DNA of 64,000 nt from a bacterium (lineage in GTDB: Bacteria > Bacteroidota > Ignavibacteria > Ignavibacteriales > Ignavibacteriaceae): assembly GCA_016716565.1 (NCBI GenBank), contig JADJWC010000001.1, forward strand, positions 248,001-312,000. The letters are read 5' to 3'. The position numbers and the translations under genes are program-made. Each line of letters starts with the position of its first letter. Positions within the stretch are counted from its first letter, which is position 1. The notes under the pieces were generated by a model, which saw nothing but the letters and a program-made list of their open reading frames with translations, was not told the DNA's origin and searched no databases. Below are positions 26,824 to 35,303 of this stretch, in pieces.

Positions 26824-26913
26824 ATAATTATTACGAAGTAAAAGTAGTTTTTAACGAAGATTATACACAGTATTGCATAAAGACTTATGTTAGTAGACAT
26901 TAAACCAACAGTG

Positions 26914-27765
26914 ATGCGGAGACTTCTAAAATCAATCCTTGTTACTCTTCTTTTGTTGACGAGTTCTTTCAGTTCGGCTCAAAGTATAAAGTCTGACTTT
27001 AGCCACATTGAAATAATCGTTGATTCAGCATCATTTGAAAAATTGGCTGCAAACGACTTTATACAAAGTGAACTTGCTAGTTGTGTCTATGACACCATGC
27101 TGGTTTCCCCTTTGGTGCTTAGTTATTACCTTTATGGACAAAGCAACTTCATTCATTTCAACCCCAACAGAGGCTATTTTGCCACCCAACAAGGTACCGC
27201 TTATCTAATTTTTCAAACAAGACGACCTGGGCAGGGAAAGCTATTAGAAGAACAGTGGCGAAAGGTTGCGACTGATTCGATTGTTAGCTATGATTTTGAA
27301 GGTCCAGGTTTTACATTAACAGAAATTGTCTATAATCATCACGACCGTCTTAGTAAAAAGCAGACCAATAATCTTATACCGATGTTGAGTTCATACTCAG
27401 TCGAGACTTATCGGGAATGGGGTTTTGGTGATTCGGTAGAAGTTAGCATGGAGCAGTTTTTGTCGCAGGATTCTATAAATAAGAATAAACTGTTTGAAAG
27501 AATCATCTCAATCGAACTGGCAATTACGGAAAAAGAATTACAGGATCTCATTCCTGTTCTGCAGCTTGCAGGATACCAGAAAAAGAAAAATGCGTTCACT
27601 AAGAGTAGCGAGCCAACAATTTCTTATGTGGTAAACAATAATTTAAACATATCTAAAGTTGAAAAACTAACATTCAGTTTAACAGAAGATACTGGTAAAA
27701 AAAGTTTCAACTTTGGTACTATTCAATTGAAAATAAATAAAAAAAGTGGGGAATTTTCCTTTTGA
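26914..27765 (+). CDS. Exported protein, DUF5829-like
   Basis: The frame opens at 26887, but the ATG at 26914 begins a clear signal peptide (MRRLLKSILVTLLLLTSSFS, then SAQ). The mature part (about 260 residues) resembles DUF5829 of Bacteroidota: FSHIEIIVDSASFEKLAAND, then YYLYGQSNFIHFNPN. It is probably a periplasmic protein of the vicinal-oxygen-chelate type fold (inference). No role is known. Eight bases after the stop begins a structure resembling an integron attC site, so the gene may have arrived as a cassette. Confidence 0.6.
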   Translation: MRRLLKSILVTLLLLTSSFSSAQSIKSDFSHIEIIVDSASFEKLAANDFIQSELASCVYDTMLVSPLVLSYYLYGQSNFIHFNPNRGYFATQQGTAYLIFQTRRPGQGKLLEEQWRKVATDSIVSYDFEGPGFTLTEIVYNHHDRLSKKQTNNLIPMLSSYSVETYREWGFGDSVEVSMEQFLSQDSINKNKLFERIISIELAITEKELQDLIPVLQLAGYQKKKNAFTKSSEPTISYVVNNNLNISKVEKLTFSLTEDTGKKSFNFGTIQLKINKKSGEFSF

Positions 27766-27773
27766 CCAAACTG

Positions 27774-27886
27774 TGGCTAACAAGATATTTGCAAAAAGGC
27801 TGGCGGATGCAATTGAACACTTGTCATTCTGTTGAACTTTGGTGCTAAAAATCACCCTCTGCGCCAAGCGGTAAACTGTTGGCGAG
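27774..27886 (+). repeat. Possible attC-like recombination site
   Basis: Imperfect nested inverted repeat of about 113 bp. The outer arms are GGCTAACA (27775-27782) and TGTTGGCG (27877-27884), which pair with two mismatch or wobble positions. The inner arms are CTGGCGGA (27800-27807) and TCTGCGCCAAG (27858-27868). This layout and length match integron attC sites, but the arms deviate from the GTTRRRY consensus and no integrase or second site is seen. Confidence 0.3.
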
Positions 27887-27896
27887 GAGCTAGAGA

Positions 27897-28361
27897 TTAT
27901 TTCTGAAATAGCCTTTGGTAAAAGATATAATCTGTCTTGGCAGGTTCTCCTCCTGCATGCCTGACTAACATTGCAATCTGCGCCCGGTGGTAAGTTGAAT
28001 GATTAATTACGTGGATTAAAATATCTTTTATCGTATTAGAAAATTGTTCTCCTTTTGTGTTCGTGTACTCCGCTCTTTTTTCAAAATCAATTTCGTGTAA
28101 TCCTTCAAGAAAATTTATCCACTCCGCTGTCAGCGGTGTCGATTTAGAAATCCATTCTGTCTCGGTCAGTCTTTTCCAGGGATCGGTAATTATATCTTTC
28201 CCCAGAACTCTGCTTAGCCAGACCTCTTGGGCTGAAATGATGTGAGATAGTAATTCCTCTGCCCGGATATTCTTTTTCTTTAGTTTCATAACTGATTCGG
28301 CACAATGCTGTGTTGCCCAATCATTGTATTTGAACAGATGAATAAAATAGTCTTTAAACAT
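27897..28361 (-). CDS. DinB-family four-helix protein
   Basis: A 154-residue protein of the DinB/YfiT-like fold, a four-helix bundle that usually binds a divalent metal through three histidines. Visible are the N-terminal FIHLFKYNDWATQHCAES helix, the SHIISAQEVWLSRV helix with one His, and HVINHSTYHRAQIAMLVRHAG with two more. Members act as thiol-dependent transferases or have unknown roles. The gene is 11 bp downstream of the peptidase stop on the same strand orientation. Confidence 0.85.
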   Translation of the reverse strand: MFKDYFIHLFKYNDWATQHCAESVMKLKKKNIRAEELLSHIISAQEVWLSRVLGKDIITDPWKRLTETEWISKSTPLTAEWINFLEGLHEIDFEKRAEYTNTKGEQFSNTIKDILIHVINHSTYHRAQIAMLVRHAGGEPAKTDYIFYQRLFQK

Positions 28362-28372
28362 TATCGACCCCT

Positions 28373-29845
28373 TTAATTAATTACTTTTTCTCTTTTATAA
28401 TTTCCATCAACAATGTTTCTGGCAGAAAGGTAGGCGAGTTTAACTATGCTTTCAAACAAAACGGGATTAAGTGTTTCCGGTGTGTCTGTTGGGAGATGCA
28501 GATGATCATAGCTGTATTTTGAAACGAAGTACAACCCCGGGATTCCTTTTTCGTGAAATGCTGTTAAGTCAGCACCTCCGCCTTTCCGGGTATCATTTAC
28601 CATTAAGTTTGAATTAAATTCGTCTATTTCGTTTACAATTCTCCATAATTCCGGTGCGCTTTTCCCATTGCCTATCTGTATACTGTCACCATATCCGACA
28701 CAGTCAAGATTTATCATTGCTACTATTTTATTAGAATCAATATTCAAATTTTCAGCAAAATGTTTTGAACCAAAAAGTCCTTGCTCCTCACTGGCAAAGA
28801 GAACAAATATTATGCTTCTTCTTGGTTTGGTTTCGCTTTTCTGAAAAGCTTTTGCTAATTCAATAACCGCAGCAGAGCCCGATGCATTATCATTTGCCCC
28901 GGGAAATAACAGCCCGGCTTGCGAGCCCACGTGATCGAGGTGCGCTCCTATTATGAGATACTCGTCTTTTAGCTCGTGGTCGTTTCCTCCTATCATTCCA
29001 GCAATATTCATCGTGTGTGCGTACTTATTATAGCTGGCTTTTACCAGAACTTCTGCTTTATTATTAGTAAGAAAAGAATTTGGTGATTTATTGTTGTCAA
29101 TTTTGGTTTGGCAATCGGAGAGAGAATATGGGCTGCCTTCTAGCAGTTTATTCGATGCTTCGATGGAGATATGTAGCTGCGGAAAATCTTTCGGTTGCTC
29201 TCCTTCGCCATGCATAACACTTCCAATGAGAGGTTGTGGGTTATCATCATTCGGGCGGGAGACAAATAAGATTCCTCTGGCACCGTGCTTTTTTGCAACT
29301 ATCGATTTTTCTCTCGGATATTCCTGCCCCCAGACATCGCCATCAATTTTCCATGAAGGATTCTGTTTAAAGACCATTACGGTTTTATCTTTAACATCAA
29401 TGCCTGCATAATCATCATATCCAATATCGGGTCTTGATATTCCATAACCGCAGAACGCCACCGGCAAAGCAAAATCACCCGAACCCGAAAACCCTCTCAA
29501 TACAAAATCTTTTCCGTGTTCATAACTTATCTTTTCTTCTTTCAGAATAACATTAAATACTGCTGGCGAGTCTATCCTGTTGTATTCAACATCTAAATAC
29601 TGGAAATAATTTTCATCACCCGCGGGTATGAGCCCGATCTGCTCAAACTTTTCAGATACAAACGCAGCTGCTTTATCATAACCTTCGCTTCCGGGAAGAC
29701 GACCATCAAATTCTGAAGAGGTAAGAATCTTAACTGTTTGTAAAAGATCATCACTATTAATGCTCTCCAATCCGGGATCCACTGTCTGCGGAAATATATT
29801 AACAGTAAATATTATTAAAAGAAATATGGCGGATAATTTTTTCAT
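28373..29845 (-). CDS. Exported M28-family zinc aminopeptidase with PA domain
   Basis: The frame is open to 29887, but the ATG at 29845 gives a signal peptide (MKKLSAIFLLIIFTVNIFPQ) and a 490-residue protein. A protease-associated domain (about residues 110-250) precedes the catalytic domain. Zinc ligands of the M28 family are visible: GAHLDHVG, PGANDNASGSAAV, FASEEQGLFGS, INLDCVGYGD and TAFHEKGIPGLYF. It should cleave amino-terminal residues from peptides in the periplasm or outside, which suits a genome with two POT peptide importers. Confidence 0.9.
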   Translation of the reverse strand: MKKLSAIFLLIIFTVNIFPQTVDPGLESINSDDLLQTVKILTSSEFDGRLPGSEGYDKAAAFVSEKFEQIGLIPAGDENYFQYLDVEYNRIDSPAVFNVILKEEKISYEHGKDFVLRGFSGSGDFALPVAFCGYGISRPDIGYDDYAGIDVKDKTVMVFKQNPSWKIDGDVWGQEYPREKSIVAKKHGARGILFVSRPNDDNPQPLIGSVMHGEGEQPKDFPQLHISIEASNKLLEGSPYSLSDCQTKIDNNKSPNSFLTNNKAEVLVKASYNKYAHTMNIAGMIGGNDHELKDEYLIIGAHLDHVGSQAGLLFPGANDNASGSAAVIELAKAFQKSETKPRRSIIFVLFASEEQGLFGSKHFAENLNIDSNKIVAMINLDCVGYGDSIQIGNGKSAPELWRIVNEIDEFNSNLMVNDTRKGGGADLTAFHEKGIPGLYFVSKYSYDHLHLPTDTPETLNPVLFESIVKLAYLSARNIVDGNYKREKVIN

Positions 29846-29903
29846 TGTGTTTCTAAGATGTATTTGATAGTGCCCCGGGTTTTTCACTTGTTCAATTTAA
29901 TAA

Positions 29904-29929
29904 AAAAGGGACTTGGTCAGGTCCCTTTT
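29904..29929 (-). terminator. Intrinsic terminator of gyrA
   Basis: Perfect 9-bp hairpin AAAAGGGAC / GTCCCTTTT with an 8-base loop, 20 bp after the gyrA stop. On the minus strand it is followed by a run of T (TTTTTTATT), so it ends gyrA-direction transcription before the peptidase gene. Confidence 0.85.
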
Positions 29930-29948
29930 AAATAAATATTTTACTTTT

Positions 29949-32396
29949 TTATTCCTCTTCTTCTCCATTTTCCTCGGGTACAACTTTAGCGATGTCTGCT
30001 ATCGAATCTCCATCTTTAAGCCTGATTACTCTTACGCCCTGGGTTGCTCTTCCCATGATGCGAATGTCTTTCATGCTTTGTCTGATAACCATTCCTTTTG
30101 TAGAGATAATAACAAGCTCATCATTATCATTGGCCTCCATCATCGCTATCATTTTTCCAATCTTATCGCTGGTTTTAACAGTAATAACTCCCTTCCCGCC
30201 GCGATGTGTCAATCTATAATCATTTACGTCAGATCGTTTGCCGAATCCTTTTTCTGTTACAACTAGAACACTCATTCCCTGACGCTTGATTACCAATAAT
30301 CCAACCGCTTTGTCGCCCTTGCCTAAACGAACGCCTCTTACGCCGGTAGCTGTTCTGCCCATATCACGAGCATCTTTTTCGTGGAAACGAACAGCAAATC
30401 CATTTCGTGTTCCTATCATTATGTCGTTTGTTCCGTCTGTCATCTTGACTTCGATAAGTCTGTCATTCTTCTTTAAGTTGATTGCGTTGATTCCGCCTTT
30501 GCGAACATTTCCGTATGCGGAGAGCACTGTTTTCTTTACTGTTCCTTGCTCCGTTGCCATTATTAAAAACTTATCATCGTTGAATTCTTTAACAGCAACA
30601 AATGCTGTTATCATTTCTTCTTTTTCTTTTTGAAGAATATTCAGAATAGATCTGCCTCGAGCAGCCCTGCCGCCTTCGGGAATTTCATGAACCTTGAGCC
30701 AGTAAACACGCCCTTGGTCAGTAAAGAAAAGAATATATTGATGTGTTGACGCAATGAACATGTGTTCAATGAAGTCATCTTCTTTTGTGCCTGCGCCTGT
30801 AACACCCTTTCCACCACGTCCTTGTTTTCTGTATCCGCTGACAGGGAATCGCTTGATGAATCCGCTGTGAGAAATTGTAACAACTACGTCTTCCTCTGCA
30901 ATTATATCTTCAAGCGAAAAGTCTTCGTAGTCATATACTATTTCTGTTCTTCTTGCGTCTGCATATTTTTTCTTCAACTCGAGAAGTTCTTCGGTAATAA
31001 TAATATTTCTACGTTCTTCGCTCTTTAGAATTCCTTTTAGTTTTTCAATCAGCTTTATTGTCTCTTTGTATTCGTCTTCTATCTTTTGTCTTTCAAGACC
31101 CGTTAAACGTTGTAACCGCATGTCAAGAATAGCTTTTGCCTGAATCTCGCTAAGCTTGAACTTCTTCATCAGGTTTTGTTTTGCGGTCTCAACATCTTTT
31201 GATTTTTTAATCGTTTGAATAACCGCATCTATGTTATCGAGAGCAATTATATATCCTTCTAGTATGTGTGCTCTTTTTTCTGCGGCATCAAGTTCAAACT
31301 TTGTTCTGCGGATCAGCACATCCATTCTGTGTTCGAGAAAATGCTGAAGCATCTCTTTAAGATTAAGAACTTTCGGAACGCCTTTAACAAGCGCCAGCAT
31401 TATTACACCAAATGTTGTCTGCATTTGCGTGTGAACAAAAAGCTGGTTAAGAACTATCGGCGGCTGAGCATCCTTCTTTAATTCGATTACAACACGCAGT
31501 CCATCTCTGTCTGATTCATCACGGATATTACTTATGTCATCAAGTTTTCCGGCACGAACGAGCTCGGCCATCTTCTCAATCAGATTTGCTTTGTTGACCT
31601 GATAAGGAAGCTCTGTAATTATAATATGTTCACGACCGTTCTTTTGAGTTTCAATGTTTGCTTTTGCGCGAACAATCAGTCGTCCTCTTCCGGTCATGAA
31701 AGCTTCTTTAACTCCAGCATAACCGTATATAATCCCGCCCGTTGGAAAATCGGGAGCGATGATGTTCTTCATCAGCTTTTCTATGGTTATGTTTGGGTTC
31801 TTTATTAGATTTATCAGGCCCTCAACAACTTCACCAAGATTGTGAGGTGGAATGTTTGTGGCCATTCCAACAGCTATTCCGCTTGATCCGTTTATTAATA
31901 AGTTTGGTAGATATGACGGCAGCACTGTTGGTTCTTGCAGAGAATCATCAAAGTTCGGTACGAAATCGACAGTGTTTTTGTCAAGATCCCGATACATTTC
32001 TTCAGAAATTCTCGCAAGCCGAGCTTCGGTGTATCTCATTGCTGCGGGTGAGTCGCCATCGACAGAGCCAAAATTTCCTTGTCCATCTACAAGAGGATAA
32101 CGCAAAGAAAAATCCTGAACCATTCTCACCATCGTATCATAAACCGCCGTATCACCATGAGGATGATATTTACCAAGAACTTCTCCGACGATCCTTGCGG
32201 ATTTTTTATATGGTTTGTTATGGAACATTCCGAGCTCATGCATTCCATAAAGAACTCTTCTGTGAACAGGTTTCAACCCATCTCTCACGTCCGGCAATGC
32301 TCGTGCGACAATTACGGACATTGCATAATCTATATAAGAGGATTTCATCTCCTCTTCTAGGGTTCTTGGTACTATCTTTTCAAAAATTGTTGCCAT
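29949..32396 (-). CDS. gyrA: DNA gyrase subunit A
   Basis: Breakage-reunion subunit of DNA gyrase, 815 residues. The catalytic tyrosine is Tyr122 (AAMRYTEARLA). The quinolone-resistance region is GKYHPHGDTAVYDTM with Thr83 and Asp87 (E. coli numbering is the same here); Thr at 83 is a natural variant in many phyla. The C-terminal domain contains the GyrA-box (KQGRGGKGVTG) needed for wrapping DNA, so this is gyrase rather than topoisomerase IV. It ends with an acidic tail (PEENGEEEE). It lies downstream of gyrB, with a two-gene insertion between them. Confidence 0.97.
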   Translation of the reverse strand: MATIFEKIVPRTLEEEMKSSYIDYAMSVIVARALPDVRDGLKPVHRRVLYGMHELGMFHNKPYKKSARIVGEVLGKYHPHGDTAVYDTMVRMVQDFSLRYPLVDGQGNFGSVDGDSPAAMRYTEARLARISEEMYRDLDKNTVDFVPNFDDSLQEPTVLPSYLPNLLINGSSGIAVGMATNIPPHNLGEVVEGLINLIKNPNITIEKLMKNIIAPDFPTGGIIYGYAGVKEAFMTGRGRLIVRAKANIETQKNGREHIIITELPYQVNKANLIEKMAELVRAGKLDDISNIRDESDRDGLRVVIELKKDAQPPIVLNQLFVHTQMQTTFGVIMLALVKGVPKVLNLKEMLQHFLEHRMDVLIRRTKFELDAAEKRAHILEGYIIALDNIDAVIQTIKKSKDVETAKQNLMKKFKLSEIQAKAILDMRLQRLTGLERQKIEDEYKETIKLIEKLKGILKSEERRNIIITEELLELKKKYADARRTEIVYDYEDFSLEDIIAEEDVVVTISHSGFIKRFPVSGYRKQGRGGKGVTGAGTKEDDFIEHMFIASTHQYILFFTDQGRVYWLKVHEIPEGGRAARGRSILNILQKEKEEMITAFVAVKEFNDDKFLIMATEQGTVKKTVLSAYGNVRKGGINAINLKKNDRLIEVKMTDGTNDIMIGTRNGFAVRFHEKDARDMGRTATGVRGVRLGKGDKAVGLLVIKRQGMSVLVVTEKGFGKRSDVNDYRLTHRGGKGVITVKTSDKIGKMIAMMEANDNDELVIISTKGMVIRQSMKDIRIMGRATQGVRVIRLKDGDSIADIAKVVPEENGEEEE

Positions 32397-32402
32397 AAAA
32401 TT

Positions 32403-32858
32403 TTATTTCTTCTTTTTTATTTGCTTTCTGATTTCTTTCAGGAATTCTAGATCCGCCAAGTCTTTTTTTCGTCCGGCAGCCTTTTTCATTTTTATTAAAT
32501 GTTCAAGTGAAGGAACATAAACCTTTATTTTTTCTATCTCGACCCTTTTTTTTGATTTCCATAGTTCTTCAAATGAAACCCCCTTAACGAACGGGTGAAT
32601 ATCAGTATCCATAATATATTGTCTGAAGAGTGTTTTTTTATTTAAAAGCTCTACCTTCGATAGCTCCTCAATGCCATCATATCCAAATTCAGCAAGTGCC
32701 TTAACTATGCGGCTTACATTTGCTCTAGTAGGTTCAAAGAAAATATCGATGTCAATGGTGTTTCTTGTATATCCATATGCTGGGAATGCCCAAGCTCCAA
32801 TTACAATGAATTTTACTTTATGTTCTGCTAATAATTGAAGGAGCTTTTTTACGTTCAT
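32403..32858 (-). CDS. Nucleotidyltransferase-like protein
   Basis: A 151-residue protein with a minimal polymerase-beta/MNT-type nucleotidyltransferase core: VIGAWAFPAYGYTRNTIDID, where the Gly and Asp-x-Asp residues match the NTase pattern. A later YVPSLEHLIKMKKAAGRKKD stretch is the usual helical end of DUF6036-like members. The gene overlaps the small gene upstream by 41 bp and stands 6 bp before gyrA. Proteins of this kind are often one half of toxin-antitoxin or resistance-like pairs, where the NTase adds nucleotides to RNA or a partner protein; that role here is inference. Confidence 0.75.
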   Translation of the reverse strand: MNVKKLLQLLAEHKVKFIVIGAWAFPAYGYTRNTIDIDIFFEPTRANVSRIVKALAEFGYDGIEELSKVELLNKKTLFRQYIMDTDIHPFVKGVSFEELWKSKKRVEIEKIKVYVPSLEHLIKMKKAAGRKKDLADLEFLKEIRKQIKKKK

Positions 32859-33024
32859 TTGAATTTAAGAGATTTTGATTTTGCTTGATCAGTTCCATTA
32901 ATCTTTTGTACCGCTGCGAAACCGTTAGACTTAGCTGAAAAGCGATTTCAAACTCAAGTTCTTTCTCTGGATCATCATCTTCAACAATCAGAATATGTGT
33001 TTTCTTCTTCTTTGTCTGTTTCAT
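32818..33024 (-). CDS. Small hypothetical partner of the nucleotidyltransferase
   Basis: A 68-residue charged protein: a lysine-rich start (MKQTKKKKTHILIVED), an acidic stretch, and a helical part LEFEIAFQLSLTVSQRYKRL that resembles the small helical partners found beside NTase genes. It starts 2 bp after the gyrB stop and its 3' end overlaps the NTase by 41 bp, so it is co-translated with it. I do not recognise a named family. An antitoxin-like role is possible but unproven. Confidence 0.6.
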   Translation of the reverse strand: MKQTKKKKTHILIVEDDDPEKELEFEIAFQLSLTVSQRYKRLMELIKQNQNLLNSNERKKAPSIISRT

Positions 33025-33026
33025 TT

Positions 33027-35012
33027 TTAAATATCAAGATTTGCATACTTCGCGTGCTTTTCAATGAACTCTTTTCTTGGTTCTACCTCGTCGCCCATAA
33101 GGGTTTCAAAAATTTTATCTGCATTTGCGGCGCTTTCAAGTGTAACCTGGAGAATTGTTCTTGTTTCCGGATTCATTGTTGTTTCCCATAGCTGTTCCGG
33201 ATTCATTTCTCCGAGACCTTTATAACGTGAAATCACAACGCCTTTTATTTCTTTTTCCTCTGTCGTTTCTTCTGATTCCGCTTCTTTCTCCTCGACTTCC
33301 TTTTTTTCTTTACCGTTTATTTTTAGTCTTTTTAGAATTTGGTCTCTTTCTTTCTCGTCGTAAGCATAAAATTCTTCTTTTCCTTTTTTAATTTTATAAA
33401 GCGGAGGTTGAGCAATATATACCTTTCCGGACGTTATAAGCTCTTTCATGTGTCTGTAAAGGAAAGTTAGAAGAAGCGTTCTGATATGACTTCCATCAAC
33501 GTCGGCATCGGTCATTAAAATTATTTTTCCATATCTTGATTGCGAATGATCGAACTCTGCACCAAGTCCAGCACCTACCGCAGAGATGATCGCTCTAATT
33601 TCATTATTCTCGAGAATCTTGTTCAGCTTTGCTTTTTCAACATTCAGTATTTTTCCTCTCAAAGGAAGAATTGCCTGAAACTTCCTGTCTCTTCCTTGTT
33701 TTGCGGAGCCACCGGCGGAATCACCTTCTACGATATAAATTTCACAATGCTCTGGATCAGTTATGCTGCAATCGGCAAGCTTTCCGGGTAGATTCATATT
33801 GTCGAGTGCATTTTTTCTTCTGGCAAGGTCGCGTGCTTTTCTTGCTGCTTCACGAGCTTCTGCGGCACGCATACACTTTTCAATAATTTTTCTTCCGACG
33901 GGAGGATTTTCTTCTAAAAACTCGGCGAGTTTTTCCCCGACCAGTGTTTCGACTGCAGATTTTGTTTCGCTGTTTCCTAGTTTTGTTTTTGTTTGCCCCT
34001 CAAACTGCGGCTCAGCAACTTTAACTGAAATGACCCCTGTTAATCCTTCTCTGAAATCATCGCCTGTTAAAGAAATCTTCCCTTCTTTTATTAGTCCGTT
34101 TTTATAAGCATAATTATTGAGTGTTCTTGTAAGTGCGGTTTTAAAACCAACCAGGTGCGTTCCGCCTTCGTGGGTGTTGATATTGTTGACATAAGAGAAA
34201 ATGTTTTCCGAGTATCCGTCGGTATATTGAAAAGCTATTTCGACCGGTGTGTTGTCCTTTTCTCCCTCGATATACACTGTTTTATGAAGCGCCTGTCTTG
34301 ATGAGTCAAGATACTTAACGAATTCTATCAGCCCGCCTTTAAAGTGAAACGTTTCTTCTTCGCCCCCGTTTCTCTCATCTTTAATTTTTATACTGATGTT
34401 CTTGTTCAGATACGCAAGCTCTCGCATTCTTTCTGCAAGAATATCAAAACGAAACTCTGTTACCTTAAATATTTCGGGATCCGGGAAGAAAGTTGTTTTT
34501 GTTCCTCGTTCCCCGCGTTTAGTTTTTCCAATTTCCTTTACGGGTTTAACCGGAATTCCTCTTTTGTATTCCTGAAAATATGTTTTGCCATCTCTCATAA
34601 CTTCAACTTTCAGCCATTCTGATAAAGCGTTAACAACCGAAACGCCAACGCCGTGTAACCCTCCCGATACTTTGTATGAGCTTTTATCAAATTTGCCGCC
34701 GGCATGAAGAACCGTCATTACAACTTCCAGTGCTGACCGTTTTTCAACCGGGTGCATATCAACAGGAATTCCTCTTCCGTTATCGGTAACAGACGCTGAT
34801 CCGTCTTTATTTATTGTAACTTCGATCATATCACAGTATCCTGCCAATGCTTCATCAATACTATTATCAACAACTTCGTTCACGAGATGATGAAGTCCGC
34901 GGCTGCTGACATCACCGATATACATTGCGGGTCTTTTTCGAACGGCTTCGAGACCCTTGAGAACATTTATGTTTTTAGCGCTGTATTCAACTTGCTTGCT
35001 TGCTTTGGTCAT
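33027..35012 (-). CDS. gyrB: DNA gyrase subunit B
   Basis: ATPase subunit of gyrase, 661 residues. The GHKL ATP site is clear (VVDNSIDEALAG, DNGRGIPVDMHPVEK, and SGGLHGVGVSVVNALS). The TOPRIM domain contains IVEGDSAGGSAKQGRDRKFQ-like sequence and TDADVDGSHIRTLLLTF. A lysine- and glutamate-rich insertion near residues 540-590 (KKEVEEKEAESEETTEEKE) is unusual in charge. It starts 3 bp after the DUF721 gene and is followed 2 bp later by the NTase pair. Confidence 0.97.
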   Translation of the reverse strand: MTKASKQVEYSAKNINVLKGLEAVRKRPAMYIGDVSSRGLHHLVNEVVDNSIDEALAGYCDMIEVTINKDGSASVTDNGRGIPVDMHPVEKRSALEVVMTVLHAGGKFDKSSYKVSGGLHGVGVSVVNALSEWLKVEVMRDGKTYFQEYKRGIPVKPVKEIGKTKRGERGTKTTFFPDPEIFKVTEFRFDILAERMRELAYLNKNISIKIKDERNGGEEETFHFKGGLIEFVKYLDSSRQALHKTVYIEGEKDNTPVEIAFQYTDGYSENIFSYVNNINTHEGGTHLVGFKTALTRTLNNYAYKNGLIKEGKISLTGDDFREGLTGVISVKVAEPQFEGQTKTKLGNSETKSAVETLVGEKLAEFLEENPPVGRKIIEKCMRAAEAREAARKARDLARRKNALDNMNLPGKLADCSITDPEHCEIYIVEGDSAGGSAKQGRDRKFQAILPLRGKILNVEKAKLNKILENNEIRAIISAVGAGLGAEFDHSQSRYGKIILMTDADVDGSHIRTLLLTFLYRHMKELITSGKVYIAQPPLYKIKKGKEEFYAYDEKERDQILKRLKINGKEKKEVEEKEAESEETTEEKEIKGVVISRYKGLGEMNPEQLWETTMNPETRTILQVTLESAANADKIFETLMGDEVEPRKEFIEKHAKYANLDI

Positions 35013-35015
35013 ATA

Positions 35016-35303
35016 TTATCCGATAAATCTTATTTGAATTACTCTTTGTTCTTTAAAATGTTTATTAATGCTTTCTACTATTTCGCTTTCCTTGAACTTT
35101 AGCTCGTTTCTCCATGCTGGATTTTCTATTTTTAATTTCAGGATTTTTTTTTCGCAAGATAATGGAACGGCAATCTTTTCCAAATTTGGAAAAATTTCAA
35201 AGAAATGTACAATCACATCTGAAGAATGAACTATCTCCCGAACATTTGCGAGTGATCTTTCCTTCATAAAAACATCTTTTAAACTTCTGAATCCACTACG
35301 CAT
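35016..35303 (-). CDS. DciA-like DUF721 protein
   Basis: A 95-residue protein of the DUF721 family. It has the LSCEKKILKLKIENPAWRNELKF core, a KH-like segment, and the ending IQIRFIG. Some DUF721 members (DciA) load the replicative helicase in bacteria lacking DnaC or DnaI, which fits its place between recF and gyrB. It overlaps recF by 8 bp. Whether this short form acts as helicase loader is inference. Confidence 0.8.
   Translation of the reverse strand: MRSGFRSLKDVFMKERSLANVREIVHSSDVIVHFFEIFPNLEKIAVPLSCEKKILKLKIENPAWRNELKFKESEIVESINKHFKEQRVIQIRFIG

Noticed and set aside
31793..32398. Long open frame of about 200 codons antisense to gyrA
   Set aside because: It lies fully opposite the conserved gyrA N-terminal coding sequence, has no start signal and looks like a shadow frame with low-complexity composition.
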